From assembly GCA_018268915.1 (NCBI GenBank), contig JAFDVQ010000003.1:62001-126000 (forward strand): DNA of 64,000 bases. The letters are read 5' to 3'. Shown here piece after piece: positions 24,576 to 35,069 of the stretch. A program made the translations under genes and the position numbers. This DNA comes from Acidobacteriota bacterium. GTDB taxonomy: Bacteria; Acidobacteriota; Terriglobia; Terriglobales; Acidobacteriaceae. The number at the start of each line of letters is the position of its first letter. The stretch's first letter is position 1. The notes under the pieces are model-generated. The model did not search any database and was not told the origin of the DNA. It saw only the letters and a list, made by a program, of their open reading frames with translations.

Positions 24576-25607
24576 ATGCATCGCCTTCCATTTTGGCTGA
24601 TCTCAGCCAGTTTTCTCTCTGCATGTTTATGCGCTGCGCAAAAAGAGCGTTCAACCTCTGAGCCACTGCCTTTACCTGAAGCAGTCATGGCTCGCGTGGC
24701 CGCCAACCAGGACGCCTCCGAGACCGAGCGCAGCCACTATGTATACGTCCAGCACGCGCGCATGTCCTCGCGCAAAGGCAAGACCATCCTGTGCGAGGAG
24801 ATCACCGACTACCGCTTCACGCCCTCTGCCGGGGAAACTCACGAGCAGTTGCTGAAGCTCGACGGCCGAATGCTGAAGAACAAGAAATACGTCACGTATG
24901 ACAAGCTGCTGCCCAGCGATGAGAACAAGCCAAAGAATGAAGAAGGAGATCAGAACAAGGCCAAAGACGGAAAGGCCCCAGACGCAGACCAGGACAAAAG
25001 ACAGAAGTCCGACGAGAAGAAAGACAAGAAGGAAAAGAAAGACAAGGATCCTGCGTTCGATCCAGACAGCGACGAGACGATCGACCGCGATCTTGTCGAA
25101 AACATGCGGAAGAACTTGATCCACGACAAATCGAAAGACGGCATTAACGCGCGCCTCTTCCCCCTCACATCCAAGAACCAGGCGGACTATTCCTTCCGCA
25201 TGGTGGGCCGCGAGCACCTCAATAGCCGCGATGTCTTTCACATCACCTTCCGCCCAAAGAAAAAAGACGACTTCGGCTGGAGCGGCGACGCGTACATAGA
25301 TACCACTGCTTATCAGCCCGTTCTTGTCACCACCACTATGGCTCGCAAGATTCCCTTCGCGGTTCGGACTCTACTCGGCACGAATGTTCCCGGCCTTGGC
25401 TTCACCGTCACATACGCCCCTCAAGCAGACGGCGTCTGGTTCCCTGTCACCTTCTCCACGGAATTCAAGATCCACGTCCTCTACTTCTTCCACCGCCAGG
25501 TCTTCCTGAATGCGGAAAACCGAGAGTTCGAGAAGACGCACGTAACGTCGACGATCGTAGGAGAAGCCATACCAGTGGAATCCACTGACTCCAAGCCACA
25601 GAACTAA
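24576..25607 (+). CDS. Secreted protein with charged linker, unknown function
   Basis: A 343-residue protein starting at the ATG at 24576 (a longer frame back to 24177 would cover the divergent gene). It has a signal peptide (MHRLPFWLISASFLSACLCA). After 95 residues there is a highly charged low-complexity segment of about 60 residues rich in Lys, Asp and Glu (KDKKEKKDKDP). The C-terminal 150 residues are beta-rich, with YIDTTAYQPVLVTTTMARKIP and YFFHRQVFLNAENREF, resembling the LolA/outer-membrane lipoprotein-sorting half barrel. The fold guess is weak; no partner is evident. Confidence 0.65.
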   Translation: MHRLPFWLISASFLSACLCAAQKERSTSEPLPLPEAVMARVAANQDASETERSHYVYVQHARMSSRKGKTILCEEITDYRFTPSAGETHEQLLKLDGRMLKNKKYVTYDKLLPSDENKPKNEEGDQNKAKDGKAPDADQDKRQKSDEKKDKKEKKDKDPAFDPDSDETIDRDLVENMRKNLIHDKSKDGINARLFPLTSKNQADYSFRMVGREHLNSRDVFHITFRPKKKDDFGWSGDAYIDTTAYQPVLVTTTMARKIPFAVRTLLGTNVPGLGFTVTYAPQADGVWFPVTFSTEFKIHVLYFFHRQVFLNAENREFEKTHVTSTIVGEAIPVESTDSKPQN

Positions 25608-25772
25608 CCATCCCTCCTCCCATCGACTCCTATTTTGTGTGGCCCTGAACATTTTCTCGGAATATCGCAATCCACATCTGGGATGTGTTCGTACTCATAG
25701 AGGCGTCTGCTGACTTCTGTCTCGATTGAAGACCTGCAACGCACATGGACGAATGCCGGTTCTAATCAGTCC

Positions 25773-25797
25773 GGAACATCTCGGCACAGAGGTGTCG
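25773..25797 (+). promoter_or_regulatory. Candidate ECF-type promoter
   Basis: GGAAC at 25773-25777 and GTCG at 25794-25797 are separated by 16 nt, the layout of ECF sigma promoters. It lies about 90 nt before the TTG start of the ferritin-like gene. Between it and the gene, CTGCGGC and GCCGCAG can form a 7-bp stem in the leader. Confidence 0.35.
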
Positions 25798-25882
25798 CGT
25801 CGCAGGCTCAAGTCTGCGGCTAGGCCCCCCATGTCTGCCGCAGCACAATCAACGAAAGGACAACGCACTTCTGGAGGTTCCC

Positions 25883-26689
25883 TTGGAACAGGATCATGAT
25901 TCCCGCTCTGCCGCCAATCGCCGCAATTTCCTCAAAGGAGCAGGTCTAGCCGGTATCGGCATCGCCACCGCGGCGGCCGTCGGACTTCCGGCCGCCCTGA
26001 CTAACAACAAAGTTCAGGCAGCCGCATTTAGTGACGTCGACATCCTGAATTTCGCTTTGAACCTCGAATATCTTGAAGCCGAATTCTATGCCGTGTCCAC
26101 ATACGGGTCTAATCTGGTCGCTTTGGGCGTAATCAGCGCAAACGATCAAACCGGTCCAACTACAGGTGGCCATCGCGTTCCCAACTTCGCGTCATCGCCT
26201 CTTGCGGGGGTGGCTACAGCTTTGCGGACCCACGAGATCGATCACGTCAAATACTTGCGCGCAGCTTTGGGCTCAGCAGCCGTCAAGAAACCCGCCATCA
26301 ACCTCAACGCGCTTGGGTATGGATATTCGAGCGTCAGCAGCTGGTTAAAATTGGCGCGTCAATTTGAAGATGTGGGCGTGAGCGCCTACCTTGGCGCGGC
26401 GCCGTTTATCACCAGTTCTGCCTATCTCTCCGCGGCGGCGGCAATTCTCAGCGCGGAGGCCATGCACTCCGGCGCCATCAGGTGGGAATGCGTAGGCAAC
26501 GGCGTCACCAGCCCTGCGGTCGATTCGCTCGACATTCCGCCCACGAGGGCTGCCATCTTCGACCTGAATTCCAAGGCATTGGCTGTTGCTCGAACTCCGT
26601 CTCAAGTTCTCAACGTCGTGTACGCTGGAGGACGCTCTTCCGGCGGCTTCTACCCCAACGGGATGAACGGCGGAATCACCACTCAGTAA
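25883..26689 (+). CDS. Tat-exported ferritin-like domain protein
   Basis: A 268-residue protein with a twin-arginine signal (NRRNFLKGAGLAGIG, then a hydrophobic run to about residue 40). The mature part has ferritin-like helices with Glu and His pairs: FALNLEYLEAEFYAV, THEIDHVKYLRAAL, FEDVGVSAYLGAA and AEAMHSGAIRWEC. The spacing suggests a non-haem di-metal site in a four-helix bundle; relatives are called desiccation-related or dessication-associated. The start is TTG with GGAGG about 6 nt upstream. A strong terminator follows. Confidence 0.85.
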   Translation: MEQDHDSRSAANRRNFLKGAGLAGIGIATAAAVGLPAALTNNKVQAAAFSDVDILNFALNLEYLEAEFYAVSTYGSNLVALGVISANDQTGPTTGGHRVPNFASSPLAGVATALRTHEIDHVKYLRAALGSAAVKKPAINLNALGYGYSSVSSWLKLARQFEDVGVSAYLGAAPFITSSAYLSAAAAILSAEAMHSGAIRWECVGNGVTSPAVDSLDIPPTRAAIFDLNSKALAVARTPSQVLNVVYAGGRSSGGFYPNGMNGGITTQ

Positions 26690-26702
26690 GCCCAGACGCA
26701 CG

Positions 26703-26737
26703 AAGGCCCTGCTCTCTCGGGCAGGGCCTTTGTCATT
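26703..26737 (+). terminator. Rho-independent terminator
   Basis: AAGGCCCTGC and GCAGGGCCTT form a 10-bp stem around an 8-nt loop, followed by TTGTCATT. It lies between the ferritin-like gene and the convergent atpC and may serve both directions. Confidence 0.85.
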
Positions 26738-26762
26738 CTCCGCTCTGCGGGTGCGGACCCCT

Positions 26763-27185
26763 TTATTTCTCGTGGGCTGTAGCCAGCTTGGCTTCGGCCT
26801 CAGCGATCCGGTGCAACGCCTCAGCATACTTTTCTTCGCTGTCGCCGGCCTCCTGCCACTCCTTCTGGCCGCGATCGAGTTGCTGCTGAGCCCTCTGCAC
26901 GTCGATCTCTTCGGGCTTGAGAGCATCGTTCGCCAGAATGGTCACGCGATCGGGAAGCACCTCAACAAATCCCCAGCTCACGTTGTAGATCTGGTCGCTG
27001 CCCTCGTGTCCGCCATGCAGCCGCACATCGCCCGCGCCAAGCTCGGCCAGCAGCGGAGCGTGCCCGTAGAGCACCTCCATGTAGCCATTCTTGGCCGGGA
27101 GCTCGACAGCATCCGCCGTGGTGTCGAACAAAACACGTTCCGGCGACACCAGCCGGACACGCAGCGAATTCGATTCGTCAGCCAT
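26763..27185 (-). CDS. atpC: ATP synthase F1 epsilon subunit
   Basis: A 140-residue subunit of the F1 central stalk. The N-terminal beta sandwich has VRLVSPERVLFDTTADAVELP and GYMEVLYGHAPLLAEL; the C-terminal helical hairpin (VQRAQQQLDRGQKEWQEA) can inhibit ATP hydrolysis. It is the last gene of the minus-strand atp operon, about 100 nt after atpD, with two heptameric repeat arrays in the gap. Confidence 0.95.
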   Translation of the reverse strand: MADESNSLRVRLVSPERVLFDTTADAVELPAKNGYMEVLYGHAPLLAELGAGDVRLHGGHEGSDQIYNVSWGFVEVLPDRVTILANDALKPEEIDVQRAQQQLDRGQKEWQEAGDSEEKYAEALHRIAEAEAKLATAHEK

Positions 27186-27192
27186 AGATACC

Positions 27193-27286
27193 TTCAGAGT
27201 TCAGGTTTCAGTGCACAGGGATCAGAACGAATCTTCGAGTGCGATTGGTTTTGCTGACCCCTGATCCCTGTTTTCTGATCCCCTGC
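27193..27286. repeat. Two heptameric repeat arrays between atpD and atpC
   Basis: The first array (27193-27227) has 7-bp units of the TTCAGNN class (TTCAGAG, TTCAGGT, TTCAGTG). The second (27255-27286) has TGACCCC, TGATCCC, TGTTTTC, TGATCCC and ends in CTGCTTTTTA, which touches the atpD stop codon exactly as at the rseP stop. Confidence 0.75.
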
Positions 27287-27289
27287 TTT

Positions 27290-29891
<2,602 letters not shown>

Positions 29892-29895
29892 TCTT

Positions 29896-29988
29896 CAGTT
29901 CTCAGTTACCAGTTGCCAGTCTCCAGTTCGTTTTGCCAACTACCGGCGTCTTCAACTGACGACTGGTAACTGGCAACTGACGACTCGT
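29896..29988. repeat. Inverted pair of heptameric arrays between atpA and atpG
   Basis: Array A (29896-29930) has five perfect 7-bp units of the form CAGTNNN (CAGTTCT, CAGTTAC, CAGTTGC, CAGTCTC, CAGTTCG). Array B (29954-29988) has five units of the complementary type (AACTGAC, GACTGGT, AACTGGC, AACTGAC, GACTCGT). Nineteen bases of A pair with B with two mismatches, so a long hairpin with a 23-nt spacer can form between the atpA stop and the atpG start. Confidence 0.85.
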
Positions 29989-31521
29989 TTACGCTTTCGC
30001 AGTTTGCAGTTCTGCCTGGAAATTCGCTTTGTACTCCTTCATCGCCGCGTGCAGTCGGTTCCGGACGTCATCGTCCAGCTGCTTCTTCTTGGTCATGTCG
30101 TCCATCAAAGCAGTCTGCGCGCTTCCAAAGTACTTGTGCAGGCCGTCTTCGAATGCCCGGATGTCCGCAACGTCCAGATCATCCAGATACCCCTGCGTTC
30201 CGGCGAACAGAATCGTGACCTGCTGCTGCCACGTGAGCGGATGGAACTGAGGCTGCTTCAACAACTCCGTCAACCTCTGGCCGCGATTGAGCTGCTTCTG
30301 CGTCAGCGGATCAAGGTCCGAACCGAACTGCGCAAATGCCGCCAGTTCGCGATACTGCGCCAAGTCCAGCTTCAACGTCGAACCAACCTGCTTCACAGCC
30401 TTGATGGCCGCCGAGAATCCTACACGCGATACCGACAGACCTACGTTGACCGCCGGCCGTACGCCGGAGTTGAAGAGATCGGTTTCAAGGAAGATCTGCC
30501 CATCCGTAATCGAAATCACGTTCGTCGGGATGTACGCAGAGACGTCGCCAGCCTGAGTCTCGATCACCGGAAGAGCTGTCAGCGAGCCGCTGCCTCGCTT
30601 TTCGCTTAGCTTCGACGACCGTTCCAGCAGACGCGAGTGGAGATAGAAAACGTCACCCGGATATGCCTCGCGGCCCGGCGGACGACGCAGCAGCAGCGAA
30701 ATCTCGCGGTATGCCATGGCGTGCTTCGAGAGATCGTCGTACATCACCAGTGCATGCTTGCCGTTGTCGCGGAAATACTCGCCGATCGCCGTTGCGGCAT
30801 AAGGAGCGAGGTACAACATCGGCGCTGGCTCTGAAGCCGAAGCGGCCACGATGATGGTGTGGCCCATGGCACCGGCTTCGGTCAGTGTCTGCACGACCTG
30901 AGCAATGGACGAACGCTTCTGCCCGATAGCGCAATAGATACAAATCAGATTGTTCTTCGCGTTATTGATGATGGTGTCGAGGAGCACAGCGGTCTTGCCG
31001 GTCTGCCGGTCGCCAATAATCAGTTCGCGCTGTCCGCGGCCAATCGGAATCATGGCGTCGATGGCCTTCAGACCCGTCGCCATCGGCTCGCGAACACCCT
31101 GCCGGTCGATGATTCCCGGCGCCAGGCGCTCCACGGGATTCATCTGCGTTGTCGCAATCGGGCCCTTGTCATCGATGGGCGCTCCGAGCGCGTTCACTAC
31201 GCGGCCAATCATCGCATCGCCAACCGGCACCGACAGAATCTTGCCGGTGCGTTTGACTTCGTCACCCTCGCGAATCTCGGTGTAGTCACCCAGCACCACG
31301 GCGCCCACCTGGTCCTCTTCGAGCGACAGAGCCAGTCCTGCAATGCCGTGCGGGAAGGAAAGCAGTTCGCCGGCCATCACCTTATCGAGTCCGTGGAGGC
31401 GCGCGATACCGTCGCCCAGGGAGGTGATCGTTCCAACCTCATCCACCTGGACCTTCGAGTCGTAGTTTGCGATCTGCTCGCGCAGTAGTTGTGTAATCTC
31501 GTCTGCTTTGATCTGAGCCAT
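29989..31521 (-). CDS. atpA: ATP synthase F1 alpha subunit
   Basis: A 510-residue regulatory nucleotide-binding subunit. The P-loop GDRQTGKT is at residues 170-177, and the signature [13 protein letters not shown] occurs later. The start is the ATG at 31521 ([13 protein letters not shown]), with AAGGAA about 7 nt upstream; the longer frame to 31566 merely reads a heptameric repeat. Downstream, the stop codon abuts the inverted repeat arrays. Confidence 0.98.
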   Translation of the reverse strand: MAQIKADEITQLLREQIANYDSKVQVDEVGTITSLGDGIARLHGLDKVMAGELLSFPHGIAGLALSLEEDQVGAVVLGDYTEIREGDEVKRTGKILSVPVGDAMIGRVVNALGAPIDDKGPIATTQMNPVERLAPGIIDRQGVREPMATGLKAIDAMIPIGRGQRELIIGDRQTGKTAVLLDTIINNAKNNLICIYCAIGQKRSSIAQVVQTLTEAGAMGHTIIVAASASEPAPMLYLAPYAATAIGEYFRDNGKHALVMYDDLSKHAMAYREISLLLRRPPGREAYPGDVFYLHSRLLERSSKLSEKRGSGSLTALPVIETQAGDVSAYIPTNVISITDGQIFLETDLFNSGVRPAVNVGLSVSRVGFSAAIKAVKQVGSTLKLDLAQYRELAAFAQFGSDLDPLTQKQLNRGQRLTELLKQPQFHPLTWQQQVTILFAGTQGYLDDLDVADIRAFEDGLHKYFGSAQTALMDDMTKKKQLDDDVRNRLHAAMKEYKANFQAELQTAKA

Positions 31522-31531
31522 TTCCGTTCCT

Positions 31532-31566
31532 TCAGTGGTCAGTGACCAGTGGTCAGTGATCAGCAA
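31532..31566. repeat. Heptameric tandem repeat, TCAGTGN class
   Basis: Five 7-bp units (TCAGTGG, TCAGTGA, CCAGTGG, TCAGTGA, TCAGCAA) fill the gap between atpA and the four-helix-bundle gene. A second array of the same family flanks that gene on its other side. Confidence 0.85.
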
Positions 31567-31572
31567 TTTCGT

Positions 31573-31947
31573 TCAATGGTCTGTCTTGTCCAGAATCGCG
31601 TGAATCATCTTACCGACTTCATGTGACAAACCTTCCGCCTCATTGATCCGCTCGGGATCTCCAAATTCAAGGGTACGGGCAATTTCAAGCTGAGTTTGCA
31701 ATTCGAAATTTGAACCTCGAGCGATACCAAGGAATTGTCGAAACTCGCCTGTGCTCAGCCTCCCCTGTCCTTCCGCAATATTGCTTGGAACCGAAACAGC
31801 CGAACGCCGAATTTGACTTGTCAGGCCGTATAACTCTTCTTTTGGAAAGGCTCTCGTCAGCCGGTAAATTGAAGTCGCCAACTGGATTGAACGTTGCCAA
31901 ACTACCAATTCCCGAAATGATCTTGCCGTTCCATTGCTCGTTACCAT
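31573..31947 (-). CDS. Four-helix-bundle protein (23S rRNA intervening-sequence family)
   Basis: A 124-residue protein of the TIGR02436 type. Family motifs are FRELVVWQRSIQLATSIYRL, FPKEELYGLTSQIRRSAVSV and PSNIAEGQGR, then GSNFELQTQLEIA. The family is best known from intervening sequences inserted in 23S rRNA genes and from scattered stand-alone genes; the function is unknown. The start is set at the ATG at 31947; upstream in-frame residues come from a repeat. It is placed between atpH and atpA and is flanked on both sides by heptameric arrays, which suggests that it arrived as a cassette. Confidence 0.88.
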   Translation of the reverse strand: MVTSNGTARSFRELVVWQRSIQLATSIYRLTRAFPKEELYGLTSQIRRSAVSVPSNIAEGQGRLSTGEFRQFLGIARGSNFELQTQLEIARTLEFGDPERINEAEGLSHEVGKMIHAILDKTDH

Positions 31948-31973
31948 GTCGTTCTCTTGCTTCGCTACCGTTC

Positions 31974-32008
31974 TGATCACTGAGCACTGATCACTGACCA
32001 CTAACCAG
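31974..32008. repeat. Heptameric tandem repeat covering the atpH stop codon
   Basis: Five 7-bp units (TGATCAC, TGAGCAC, TGATCAC, TGACCAC, TAACCAG). The array contains the atpH stop at 31991-31993 and encodes the last residues of the delta subunit (VSGQ). Confidence 0.85.
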
Positions 32009-32536
32009 TGCTTCCTTCAGCCTTGCGAGGCGACCGCGAACTGATCCATCCCACACTGTCGATCCGATCCGCACTACCGTGCCGCCGATAATTCCAGGGT
32101 CCAACTTAAATGTCGGCTCAATACGCGCTCCGGCCAGTTTGCCTACTCCGGCAATCAGCTCCGCGCGCTCGCCTTCGTTGAGCTGCCGCGCGGTTACGAT
32201 CTCCGCCTGCCGGATGCCTAGCCGCTCCTGCATTTCTGCGCGCCACGCTGCGGCCACTTCCTTTACCTCTCCGATGCGGTCGTTGTTGATCAGCACCGCG
32301 ATCAGGTTCCGCAGTTCGCGCTGCAGGCCCATCTTTGCATTCAGCTTGTCGAGGATCCCAACCTTCTGCGCCGCCGGAACTGCCGGATTGATGAACAGTT
32401 CGCGAAGTTCCTTGCTGCCATCCCACGTCGCCAGAAAATCATTGAACTGGTGGTCAAGCGCCGTCGCATCCAGCCTGGCTGAAGCCACTACATCGGCGAA
32501 TGCGCGAGCGTACCGCGCTGCAAATGCTGCGGCCAT
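31991..32536 (-). CDS. atpH: ATP synthase F1 delta subunit
   Basis: A 181-residue stator subunit that links the b dimer to alpha. ARYARAFADVV opens the N-terminal helical domain, and DPGIIGGTVVRIGSTVWDGSVRGRL is the C-terminal family signature. The final four residues (VSGQ) and the stop are encoded by a heptameric repeat array. The start codon shares one base with the atpF stop. Confidence 0.94.
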   Translation of the reverse strand: MAAAFAARYARAFADVVASARLDATALDHQFNDFLATWDGSKELRELFINPAVPAAQKVGILDKLNAKMGLQRELRNLIAVLINNDRIGEVKEVAAAWRAEMQERLGIRQAEIVTARQLNEGERAELIAGVGKLAGARIEPTFKLDPGIIGGTVVRIGSTVWDGSVRGRLARLKEALVSGQ

Positions 32537-33294
32537 CAGGCTCTCCCTCCACCGTTCATTCCGTCGCGGCCCGCCTCGTTCACAAACTGCGCAATCAACG
32601 CGCGATCTGTCTCGGGAGTGAGCACCAACTGCTTCGCCGCCTGATCGATTGCAAGATCGGCCGCAAATGTCCGCAACGAGCGTTTTGCCTGCGCAGCCGC
32701 AACACTGATCTCCGCTTCGGCCGAAGCTACGATCCGCGTCCGCTCTTCTTCCAGGGCCGCCTTGCCACGCTGCTCGTCCTGAGCGATCTGCTCTTCCACT
32801 TCTGAGCGGAACTTTGCGATCTCGCCGTCGAGGCTTGCAAGCTTTGCTTCCACTGCGCTTAGCCTCCGGTTCGCATCCTCAGTGGTCTTGCGCGCGCTCT
32901 CCATGTCGACCTGGATCTTCTGAGTCCTGCCGCGAAGCAGCCGCGGCATGATCCGAATCAGCGGAATCACGATGCCCAGAACCACGACGCTGACGTTGAA
33001 AATTTCAAACGTCCTCGCCGCCGTCTCCACATCCATGTGCATCAGCTTCGCAAGGGATTCGACAATCGGAGCGTGCCGGTACTGGTCGTTGTTTTCCTCT
33101 TCAGACTTGGCGGCCTCAGTGCGCGGCGGATTCTTTGCTTCCTCGGCGGGTGTCTCAATCGAGGGCTGCGCCGCCGGCTCGGGCTGCTGCGCCACTACCG
33201 CTCGGGGAAATGCGCTGACTAGAATCAGCAGGCAAAGCATTGCTGCTCTGAAAAACCGGAATTCAAAACGGGAATGCGTCGGATGCTGTTTCAA
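32536..33294 (-). CDS. atpF: ATP synthase F0 subunit b with N-terminal extension
   Basis: A 252-residue b subunit, longer than the usual 160. It starts with a signal-peptide-like hydrophobic segment (AAMLCLLILVSAFPRAVVAQ), then a 60-residue Pro/Glu-rich stretch, then the true b-type membrane helix (FEIFNVSVVVLGIVIPLI) and a long charged coiled coil (ARKTTEDANRRLSAVEAKLA). The extension resembles that of some acidobacterial and plastid b subunits. It overlaps b' by 4 nt and touches atpH. Confidence 0.88.
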   Translation of the reverse strand: MKQHPTHSRFEFRFFRAAMLCLLILVSAFPRAVVAQQPEPAAQPSIETPAEEAKNPPRTEAAKSEEENNDQYRHAPIVESLAKLMHMDVETAARTFEIFNVSVVVLGIVIPLIRIMPRLLRGRTQKIQVDMESARKTTEDANRRLSAVEAKLASLDGEIAKFRSEVEEQIAQDEQRGKAALEEERTRIVASAEAEISVAAAQAKRSLRTFAADLAIDQAAKQLVLTPETDRALIAQFVNEAGRDGMNGGGRA

Positions 33295-33749
33295 CGGGAA
33301 CCCCCGGCAGCAAGCGGAAGCACCGCTCGAACCACCTGATTGGCCAGCTCTCCCGCGGAACCCTGAATTGCCTGACGCGCACGATCTGTCTCGGAATCGA
33401 TTTCCGTGCGAGCCTGCCCGACCTTGGCTCCAGCAACTTTTCGCGTCTCGTCTAAAGCTGCATCGCGTTCTGCATTCCTCTGCTTGGCCCGCTGTTCGCG
33501 CATCTTGAAAATCTCTGCACGCGCAAGCCTCAACTTGTCGGCATACTCACTGGCTTTTGCCTCTGCATCAGCGATTGCCTTGTGCGCATTCTCTACGGCG
33601 CCTTCGGTCCGCGCTCGACGCTCAGCCAGCACGCGATTCAATGGGCCCTGAACGAGAAGTTGATAGGCCGCCACCAGCACCACAAAAAGCAGAATCGTGG
33701 GAACCGCACCGAGCAGGAGCGCACCGACTTGTTGAACGATATCTTCCAT
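33291..33749 (-). CDS. atpF': ATP synthase F0 subunit b'
   Basis: A 152-residue second b-type subunit: one N-terminal membrane helix (ALLLGAVPTILLFVVLVAAY), the RVLAERRARTEGA turn, and a long coiled coil (AIADAEAKASEYADKLRLAR). Together with the following b gene it should form a heterodimeric peripheral stalk. It is the first gene of this minus-strand operon. Subunits a and c are not in the window, so F0 is encoded at two loci. Confidence 0.88.
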   Translation of the reverse strand: MEDIVQQVGALLLGAVPTILLFVVLVAAYQLLVQGPLNRVLAERRARTEGAVENAHKAIADAEAKASEYADKLRLARAEIFKMREQRAKQRNAERDAALDETRKVAGAKVGQARTEIDSETDRARQAIQGSAGELANQVVRAVLPLAAGGSR

Positions 33750-34232
33750 GCTTTGTTTTCGATTAACTCAGGCAGACAGGGTCTTTCCGGAGAGGTAGAA
33801 CACCTTTTTTTATCAGGGGCAAACCCCAACGGTCAACGCCGTTCGGCGTCATGTGGGAGGCTTCTGTGACTGCTGTCACGAATCGAGAACACGGTTCAAA
33901 AAAGAACTTGCTTTCCCGCGTAACAGGCCTACACTAACGATACCACCTAGACCCGGTTCAGGGTCCAGCGGGCAGTCGGTTTTGGGAATCCTTCCACTCC
34001 CATTACCGACCGGCCCGCCTCTTCATTTTTGGGGGCATGAATCACACCCTTTAAAACGCCTGTCGTCTCAAACCCTCTTCTCACATCTAAGAACGAAGCG
34101 ACATAAGCCGCTGGGCCCAACATGCGCAATGCCGTTTCAAGATCAAGAGCGGCTCTTGAATTGCGCACGTGCAACATCCCTCGCTTGTGCAGCATCAAAA
34201 CGGCAAAGAAAAGGCGAAGGAGATGAGGCACA
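33750..34232. other. Intergenic region between divergent atp operon and 34233 gene
   Basis: No convincing gene is seen in 483 nt. It must hold the atp operon promoter (minus strand) and that of the 34233 gene. GTGAC and GTCAC form a small palindrome near 33877. A 51-nt palindromic element is at 33968. A 99-codon minus frame (33947-34246) spans the palindrome and overlaps the start of the plus-strand gene; I do not regard it as a gene. Confidence 0.6.
33968..34018. repeat. Three-tier palindromic element, REP-like
   Basis: GCGGGC, GTCGGT and GGGA on the left pair with TCCC, ACCGAC and GCCCGC on the right, giving a 51-nt hairpin with small internal loops. There is no T tract, so it is not a standard terminator. 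Read on the minus strand it encodes GVEGFPKPTARWTL, a peptide string I associate with repeats in other bacterial phyla; that memory is unverified. Confidence 0.6.
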
Positions 34233-34868
34233 ATGAGCGCCCGCAATGATCATCCTGAACGTCCGCAATCCACGCACTCCGAACAACTTCACAGAGCCGA
34301 AGAACGTGCCGAGAATGCAGAGCGCCGCGTCGAACAGCTCGAGCACCGGCTTGAGGCTATTGAAAACTCACGCGCAGGCCACAAGACAGCTGACACTATG
34401 CGTGTGGCGATGACCAATCCGGATCCACAGCTTGAAGCAACCAAGGACGCGGCTCTTACTGAACTTCGCAAAGAGCCCATGATGGTTCATCTGCTGAAAG
34501 CCCTGGAGTCCGGGCAGGATATCGGCCACTATGGCCGTCTGGTCTTTGCTATGGTCACTCATCACTTCCTTCCCGAAGAAGCAGTCATCGGTTGGATCAA
34601 TAGAGATCCTGGAACAAATCCAGAGGAGACCGTCGCACTGCTTCGCCAGGTTGAGAGCCGCGACTACAGCCCTCCTCGACGCGAACGTATCCTTGCCTGG
34701 CACTCACAGCAGGAGTTCCCGATACTTCCCAATCCTGACGACCCCGACTGCGGCAATGTCTATCGCAACCTCAAGTTTCCGCAAAAGGTCTACGAGCACA
34801 TTCAGGAATACCAGGAAGAAAAAATGCAGGCAGAGGAACATGAGTCCGAAGCCGCAGATTCCAGATAA
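34233..34868 (+). CDS. Coiled-coil protein of unknown function
   Basis: A 211-residue soluble protein. Residues 15-50 form a charged coiled coil (LHRAEERAENAERRVEQLEH). Residues 75-190 look like a compact globular domain with conserved-looking aromatic and acidic positions (GHYGRLVFAMVTHHFLPEEA, LAWHSQQEFPILPNPDDPDC). There is no signal peptide or membrane segment. AAGGAGATGAGG lies before the ATG and supports the start. I do not recognise the family; it stands alone. Confidence 0.6.
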   Translation: MSARNDHPERPQSTHSEQLHRAEERAENAERRVEQLEHRLEAIENSRAGHKTADTMRVAMTNPDPQLEATKDAALTELRKEPMMVHLLKALESGQDIGHYGRLVFAMVTHHFLPEEAVIGWINRDPGTNPEETVALLRQVESRDYSPPRRERILAWHSQQEFPILPNPDDPDCGNVYRNLKFPQKVYEHIQEYQEEKMQAEEHESEAADSR

Positions 34869-35069
34869 TCTGCAGCCACGTTCGGTGTGCAGATCACGTT
34901 TACATTACGCATCCCGCAGACAGATTCTTCCGCGCCACCGCATCTTGCTTTGGAAATCCGCGTCTACCCTCCTGTACGACCTGCCGGCTGCAGAGCTGAG
35001 CAGTAGACGCGAGGTGGCGAATCAAGATCGCTCGCTCCTTCACGCAGAATCGGAGGATTCACAACTTAT

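Noticed and set aside
33947..34246. 99-codon minus-strand open frame upstream of the atp operon
   Set aside because: It reads through a palindromic element and overlaps the ribosome-binding site and start of the plus-strand gene at 34233; no motif or ribosome-binding site supports it.
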